A stretch of 64,000 nt of DNA, taken from Sisyra terminalis (Eukaryota; Arthropoda; Insecta; Neuroptera; Sisyridae). A model generated the notes under the pieces. The model saw only the letters and a program-made list of their open reading frames with translations. It did not search any database and was not told the origin of the DNA. The stretch is from NCBI GenBank assembly GCA_958496175.1, contig OY292280.1, positions 5,952,001 through 6,016,000 of the forward strand. Reading direction: 5' to 3'. Numbering within the stretch: the first letter of the stretch is position 1; the number at the start of each line of letters is the position of its first letter. Both the position numbers and the translations under genes were made by a program. This document shows, in pieces, positions 42,501 through 51,500 of this stretch.

Positions 42501-45500
42501 AACTGTACCCTATAAAAATGAATAGACAATGATTATTTGGCTCAAGTGTACTTTAACACATCCACAATCTGGCAACGTTGCATTTTCGACTTTTTTTTTT
42601 AATTTAATTGGCAATTAAATCAATCCATAATGAAAATTTAGCCACAAAAGAGAGAATTATACCATATTAGAATTAAATCATCAAAAAAATCACGAATTAA
42701 ATTAAAAACAAAGCGGAAAATGCAACGTTGCCAGATTGTGGATGTGCTAAAGTACACTTGAGCCGATTATTTTTAACAAGGTTAAAGCGATTATTTACGG
42801 TATGAAAGAATTCATTGTAGTAATTGTTTGTATTTTTGGTATAAATAAAAATAAAAAAATAAATAAATAAAAAAATGGCTATGATATTTCAGAACGCCTG
42901 AGGATGGCTCAATAACCGGGCCGAAACATCGCGCTTGTAATTAATAGTTTTGACTGATTATTATTTGATGCTAGTCCTCTGAATATTTTTACCAATTTAT
43001 TATAATAAATATTGAATACTAGTTGGTTTTTCTTTTCTTTTGGGACAATTATCCAATTTTATTGGAATAATATTTCTCGATTACGGATTTCTATTAACCC
43101 TAGAGCCCCTAAAGACCTTAGTAGTTATTTACCAACGGCAAATAACAATTTAAAAAAAATACTTTTGTATGTATTGGAAAGTAAATGCTAATTTCCAGAT
43201 CTATTCCGGACTTAAACAAGCATATCTTTTTCAAAACGGTTCTCAATCAGTGGGACATTAAATCACGGATTGGCCCGTAAATTTCCCGGTTCTAACTCAA
43301 AATAAAAATATTTAAAAACTAAAAATCCGCTTTAAAAAATCATCCTTGGCAATCGAAATACGTATCTGGGTAATACGTCGAAACCATATTTGATTTGAAC
43401 TTTTGTTCAAATTGATATTTATAGTTCACCTTTTTAAATTATATTACATAAGATCTGTACTACTATCTACCAAATTTACCTACCATTTTATTTAAAAGAA
43501 TGATCGATTTATTTACTTGATTCAAACCAATTTGATTTACTTGATTTAATCACTCAAGTCAATCACTTAACTCATTTACTTGATTAATTCCCTCAATTTA
43601 GTCATTCAATTGAATCATTCGTCTTATCTCAATTTAATAGCATTTACATTTCTTAGTGGTTCTACTAATAACAATCAAATGAGGTGGTAGAATAAGATGA
43701 ATTCTTTAAACCGAGTGAATTAATTGAGTGATTACCTCGAGTAATCGAATCGCATTGCTACAAGAGGCGCAAATTTATCATTTGTCTAATTTACTTGACT
43801 TAGTGGACTAACTCATTTATTATAAGTAACAATCAATTTAATTGGAGGAATAAATCGAACTTGTTCAGCCGAGTGAATCAATCGAGTGATTGAGTTTTAT
43901 CGGCACAAGAGGCGCAAATTTTGAAATTGTTTTGTACTGTATTTTTAGCAAATTATAGCACGTTAATAGTGATGGTAAAAATGATAATGGTATTTTTTCG
44001 GAAAGTTATTTATATATAAAAAACTTAGACTTACCACATCAGCAATTCGGTGGTAGCGTTGTCCGGACAGGTAATTTCTTTCAGGGGTGCATTTCCAAAT
44101 CACGCCATATTGGGGTTCGACCCAAACTTCCGTGACAATTTGAAGTTCAGATGATGTTTCAATCTCACATTCTATAGGCTCTTCGTCGGAATCGTTTCTA
44201 AAAAGAATTTGGTTTTTCATCAACGAAATATAAAAACAAATTATTTTTCAACAGTTGTACTATTTAAACCACTGGTTCTTAACCTGGGTTCAATCGAACC
44301 CTACGGGTTCGGCGAATACTTAATAACTTAGTACCTATGTTTTAAATTTGAAAAAATCATGTTTTATTTTCTCAATTAAGAGGGATTGGTGAATGCACAT
44401 ATGAAACAGGTGGAAAGATTAAGAACCACTGGTTGAAACAATATAAAAAATATATTGTGGTCTTATTCATATACAGAAGTAAATTAAAACTATAAATTTC
44501 AACAACTGCTGAATAAGTCACAGTGATTCATCATATAGCAGTTGCGGAGTAATATTACTACTTGAAGATCACTAAGAAAGGTTGCTTGGCAATCGAAATA
44601 CGTATCTGGATCAATACGTTTGGTTTGAGCATTTGTTCAAATTTATGTTTACTGTTAATCATATTACATAAATAGGACCACAATATATTTAATTGTTTAA
44701 GCACAAGATATATTTTTTCTTAAATTCCTAGATCTTACCCATTGATATCATAAAATTGTTCGGTTCGTTTACAGATGGCATTGTGGGGTGGAAAAATAAC
44801 ATATTGTATGATACACTTTGCAATAGGAATATCATTTTCTTGATCAGAACTAAGCGTGTCCTGATTAAGCTGAATCATTTCCACTTCTAAGACCATATTG
44901 ATGATTCCGGAAGAACAATGCGCGAAGCTAAAACCCTCTTTTAATCGTAATCTGAAGAGAAAATTAACAATAAGTGATTATCTAATTTGTATTTATCGGC
45001 TTAATACTTAGTAAGGGTGTTTAAAATTCTAGCGATTGCAGCAATTGATAGTTGAGGATTGGTAGGGTGTGATACAGTCCAAACCCATCTCCGATGGTGC
45101 AAATATCGGGACAGGGTGGTCAATAAGGCGGCGGTGGTAGGAGCCGGAGTTGATACCGATGTTGTCGAAGGGGCTCGTGAAGACATACTTTGCGATTGGC
45201 GTCTTGTACTACTTCCACTTAAGAAATAGACATAAGGGTCGAAAGTCGGTTGGGTTCCGTCTGGAAAAACCACTGTTGTCAAATCCGATGGCATTCGTTC
45301 ATAGCGAATTAAAATTTTCTCCAACGGCTTATTAAGAATCGTGCAACAAGTGTTTTCTTTGGGTTTAGCCGGTGATTTTTCCAAATCGTTCAACGCAGGT
45401 TTGGCACGAACCGAGTACTTCAATTGACCCAGCTCCACTTTCAAATTGTCGCATATCTAAAAAAAGATAATTTCTGATGATTTCAATGGATAATTCAAAG

Positions 45501-48500
45501 TATACTTTTATACTATAAGGACTATGCATTATGGAGTTCAGGAATAGTTGGACGGCTAATAAGATCTAAGGATCGTTTTCCTCAAATCGATTCCCTGAAT
45601 AAAGTTTCCCCGAAATAGATACTAAAGATCTTGAGAATATTAAGAAAATTCAATGAATACAAAATGCAAATACTTTACAAATATTATATTTTCTATTTCA
45701 AATACAAAATAGTTTGGCTCCATCCCAACGGAAAGTATTACGGACAGAGATCAGCTTTCAGCCACCTTAATGTATAAGGCAGAATTGTTTTAACATGCTA
45801 ATGGTTTTACGCATTAAGAAAATCTATGATTCCACCCCAAATATTTTTTTTTATTTCCACTTAATTTGCACAATCTGCCTCTTGGCAATAATAGCAATTT
45901 GTCGTCTTGTCCTGCTCTTGAATTGGTTGTGTCCACCAACACAACTCAATATGCCCCAAATATTAAAAAAAATCATGCACGGGTAATCGAGAGTTTACTG
46001 TACTACAATTTTGAAAATGTCTCATCTCTGGAAAATCGAAATGGAGAATTAGAACCGTTTTTTTTTTTTACAAACTTACTTCATTTCGAATTTGGCCTGG
46101 AGTTCCCGAAATGAAGCCCAAAGTAAGTACAGCGCATGGAAGTTTTGACGTAACTCGAATTACACAAAACCAGGATGGATTTTTTTCGCCAGGTCGAGTA
46201 ATAAATTGTACATATGTATGATTATCTACAAGTACAAAAGAAGCCCATTCCGAGAGCATTCCATATAAAGCTGCCACCGCCTGACGACTTTGCACCATCT
46301 TTAAAATTAAAAAAAAATAATCATAAGCCTGATCCGATGAAAATCGGTCGAATAATCTCAACGATTCCAACCAGATATGAACCAAGATTTTCTACAGGAA
46401 GCCAAGCTTGGAAGTGTAAATTTTTAGAAAAAAGTATTTTTAAGTATGCCCTTAAACATAAGATTGCTAAGTTGGAACCATTACCAACTTTGATGGCTTT
46501 TGTTTCAGCCCTTGAAAACTCGTCGGTTCCCTAGTTCTGCAGAAACCATACTTCCAGAGTTCTATCAAATATCTGATCAGTTACCGTTGTGATTAATCAA
46601 TAAATGTTGGACAATGCATACTGTATATCTTCCAGAAGAGTTTGGCATATGTAAGTTAATTGGCAAGGGTTGGTCGTGATGTAGAACAATTGAAATTCGA
46701 TGAATGTGAAACCATTTTCGCCAGTGCACGTTATCCAAATTACAAATCGGTTGCCAAAACGCTCCAAATTTTGAATAAGTCGTATCGCTGAAAATAAACA
46801 GTTGCAAAAAAAAGTCCAAAAAAAGTCCAATTTATCTACTACTTTGGAGTGTATATCGGTTTCAGTGTATCGATAGAAATGTTCGGTAGTATGACGAAAA
46901 CGGACATTCCATTCCGTACACTTTCTGGAAGCATATACCATGCATTTGAGCCACTAAAACTGTTGAAGTGCTGAGCCATAATGGTATCGGTGCTGGTCAA
47001 TTGGCTAAGATTGGCCCAAAACCGCTCCACAACTGCTTGCCGGTATGCAGACTTCGATTGTCTCTTCAGCGGACATGTTGTGTCATGCAAACTCTCATAA
47101 GGCGCTAAAATTTATACTTATTTTTTAATATAATGCTACTACCCCAAAATAACCAAAAAGCATGCGTACTAAACCGATTTTTACCTTTTATGCTAATTTG
47201 AAAAATGACTAGTGATTGATTTAAAGGCCACTGCGTTGATATTGAATACAAAAGATATGTATGTGTTTTCCAAGGAAGACTTAAACATATTTCCAGTCTA
47301 TTATTCTCACAATAAAGTCCCTAAAACCAAATATAAAAGAAAAATGACCAAAGAATTGCCAATATTATCTCTTTTACATACATCCAAAGTATATCCTTCT
47401 CGTAATCGTCGGTTTAGTAAAATTGTTAATGAAGTATTTATTTTATCTTCGGCTTGTTTTTTCACCAATAAATTTGGAACCTTGGACCCTTGAAACAAAC
47501 GATTCCTGAAACAAACTCATTTTATAACGACCTATTGAAACCCTTTTCCCCTATTAACTCAGTGAACATATTGTAGAAAGTTACCAATCTTTTTCAAAAA
47601 ACTTTAGTTATTACCAAAAAAATAAATTAGGGTAGAACCCGTTAGGCTTCATCTTAACGGAAAGTATTACGGACAGCGATCACCTGCTTTAACTACAACC
47701 AAATGCAATTTTGGTTGAGAAGAATAACTTAGCAAAATCTGTTGAGATTAGTAGTTCAAATGCAGATTAATTTATAAGATAACCCATTTTCAAGTGATCT
47801 CTTTGTTGAATGAATTCAACATTAATATTTTAGATCAAATTTTTCCACAGATTTTTAACAGTTATGCTATTTATACAATATACAAAGTATATATAACATC
47901 AATTTGAACGAAAGTTCAAACCAAATATATTTTTGACGCATTTCCCCGATACGTATTTCGATTGTCAAGCAATCTTCTTCAGTGGTTGTTCCGTAGTTGC
48001 TACGTAATGAGTTACTGTGACTTGTTAAAATTTATGTTTACATTTTACTGTTGTAAGTAGTATTTCATAAATTAGAATAAACATATTTTATATACTGTTC
48101 AAACTTTACAAGTACATAGTTCAATCCTAGTTGAAAAAAAAATATTTTGGAATTATTTCATTTAAAAAGCCTTTAATAACTTTAAATGACTTCTAATGGG
48201 TTTGTTGAGCATTTAAAATGTCTTTTTTTTAACAAAAATCTAATCCATAAAAAAGGTTTCTTCCAATACTAGTTGATGACCACTGAGGAAGATTGCTTGA
48301 CAATCGAAATACGTATTGAGGAAATACTTCCAAAATACATTTAAAGCTTCTATTCAAATTTATGCTAATACTTGGCTTTTGTAAATTATAAAGCATAAGT
48401 AAAAGCACAATATATTTTATATATTGTATAAACATTAATATATAAACTTTATATGTTCGAAGCCCCCGCTTCTTGAACTTCATTATTGATAATGAAACCT

Positions 48501-51500
48501 TCTCAAATGTTCGATATCTATCCTGTTCAAACTGTACAAGTACATAGTTCAATCCTAGTTGAAAAAAAAAATATTTTGAAATTATTTCATTTAAAATGCC
48601 TTTAATAACTTCTAATGGGTTTGTTGAGCATTTAAAATGCCTTTTTTTAACAAAAATCTAATCCATAAAAAAGGTTTCTTCCAATACTAGTTGATAACCA
48701 CTGAGGAAGATTCCTTGACAATCGAAATACGTATTGAGGTAATACTTCCAAAATACATTTAAAGCTTCTATTCAAACTTATACTAATACTTAGCTTTTGT
48801 AAATTATAAAACATAAGTAAAAGCACAATATATTTTATATATTCGAAGCCCCCGCTTCTTGAACTTCATTATTGATAATGAAACCTTCTCAAATGTTCGA
48901 TATCTATCCAGAGTTAATTGTCGAACATTCCAACACGTGTCATTTCTTTTTAACACATGCCTCGTTGTTTCTATCTTTGTTCATTAAAATATTTAAGATA
49001 GTACGACCATTATCATTTCCCAATAAAATTCACATTTGATCCCAAAATATGTGCACTGAGTTATTGAAATTCTTCGTCTTTAATTTCATTTTTACGAACT
49101 TACGATGTGGCCCATTCGAGAGGAGAATATTGAAAGGTTCCATATTCTCTGGTATGGCTTCGTGAATTTAATGGCCAAAATAATAATAAGGGTTGTTGTA
49201 AGGTGTTCGATGGGCTATTTTTGCTCTATAAAAAGTAAAAAATAAACAAATTTTACAACAGGTAAATTACTTTATAATATTAAATTTTGGTAGCCTAACT
49301 TTTGTAGTTATATACCCAAATGTCTGGGTCTCAAATTGGAGACGAAGATTCAAGAAAAATAATTTGGATAGGTCCAAGAAGTAAAGGGTTTATATTGAAA
49401 CTAGAAACTTAAGAAAAGGATAAAAATAGAAGGAGTCCTGGATCTGTTAAAACCAGGAATGGAATTGAGAAACTTTAACAAAGATGGAACGAACTAAAGC
49501 TCTTGTTAGACAGAAAACAAAAGAGAAAGGAACACCTTTAAGTTCGATCAGGCACAAATGGGGAGCAGTGGGACTTCACCAGGAACATGCATTTATTTGT
49601 TTAACTTTGTAATGGATGATCGAACTGGATTTTAGATGAAATGCTGTTTAGTAGTAGCTATGTTCTGGTAAGGATAACTAAAGTGGTGGTAGGGATGCCA
49701 GGAAGAATGGAGAAAAGCGATAAATAACGGGAAATCAAAATAAGTAGTTCTAAGGGACAAAACTGGGGATATACACTGGGGATGCAATAGAAGCTGAGAT
49801 GAGTGGGAAAGTTAAAATAAATTGGTACATACTTACCAGAAAAGAAAACTAAGTCCTAATAAATCAGAGGATCCAAGTAGAGTGGAGAATCTGGAAGTGA
49901 TAGGAGAATCGGGAATAAACTTAATTTGAATTGATATAAGAAAAATACTAAAAGGATTAGATAGAAATAGAAAGATGGAACAGTTATAAAAGAAACGGAA
50001 GTTGAAATGAAAGTTTTAAGCTAAATGCTAGGAAATAGAGAAAAGAAAGGATAGAAAATAACAAGATGGCAGCATTACAAAGGAAATGGAAGTTGAGATG
50101 ACAATACTAAAATGGAAATGGAGAAAAAGTGGATGAAATGAAAATGGCGAAAGAATAAGGAATAGCAAGATGGCGGAGTGAAAATGAAATGAAATAAGAA
50201 TTACATAAAAAATCACGTGTAAAAACTGCTGTGCATGAGACGAAAGAGGCGAAAAGGGAGATCAAATATGGGATAAATAAATTGAATTAGAAGAATAGGA
50301 AATGACGGTAGGAAGAAAAGGAAAAACGATTATACGAAAAGCAATTTTATTTTCAATTATTTAAATATCTGGATAAAAGTAGCCAATCAAAATAAGTATT
50401 TGGCAAATATGAAAAAAAAATATTGTTCTGTATATGAGTTTCGATCATAGAGATGTAGTATAGAGTGCTAATATTGTATACTATGGTGTCCGTTATTTCC
50501 CAAATTAATTTTTTTATAGCGATCACCCCCTGAATTTTTAGTTTAAGATATAAAAAAAAAGTATCCAATATACAATTAAGCTCTTAATTTCTTGATTAAG
50601 CCGTGCCGGAATCATGTTACTTTTACCATTTAAATAACATGGGATTTTTTGACTTTTTACTTTTAATTTTTTTTCTCAGAAACAAATGGATCAAAAGATT
50701 TAAGAGCAAATTATTCTGACGTTAAGTTTAACGCTCTACAAAAAAGGTCTCTTATGAATTTTCGATTAAATCACTCCATTAAAAGTTATTCAACATTTAA
50801 CTTGTACCTATGTTGACTACAAGTTCTAAGAAATTTCTCATAGATGGCGTCAGGTGAAATGGTAAAAATTCGAATTTTAATTGAACTTTTGTCGATAGTC
50901 TCATTAATTAGTATGAAATTCACTCCGTAGGTACACAATATTGATTAAAGTACGAAAATTTATCCTGAATAAATTAAATTTCACGACTATAGCGAATTCG
51001 GATCTTATGTCACCGGTTTTAATTGTCAAAAAATGATTTTTTTGTTTAATTTTTAATTCAAGCCATAAAATTAACACAAATAATCACTGGCGCTCTAATG
51101 ATAATAATTTTAATCTTTTCTTCCAACAATTTCATAGTTAAAAAAGTAAAAATGAGCAAAAAGTTGAAAATATTGCAAGATTTATATTAGGCACAAGTGA
51201 AATGTTGAATAACTTTTAATGGAGTGATTTAATCGAAAATTCATAAGACACCTTTTTGGTAGAGCGTTATATTTTATGTCAGAATAATTTGACTTTAAAT
51301 CTTTTCATCCATTTGTTTCTGAGAAAAAAAAATTAAAAGTAAAAAGACAAATAATCCCATGTTATTTAAATGGTAAAAGTAACATGATTCCGGCACGGTT
51401 TAATCAAGAAATTAAGAGTTTAATTATATTGGATAATTTTTTTTATGTCTTAAACTAAAAATTCAGGGGGTGATCGCTGCAAAAAAATCAATTTGGGAAA

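Noticed and set aside
46299..46534. Plus-strand frame extending through SZT2 intron 10 (IGRIISTIPTRYEPRF region)
   Set aside because: Half overlaps exon 11 antisense; the rest is unrecognised and lacks splice or start support.
47212..47493. 93-codon plus-strand open frame
   Set aside because: It lies exactly over SZT2 exons 7 and 8 on the other strand, whose coding content explains it.
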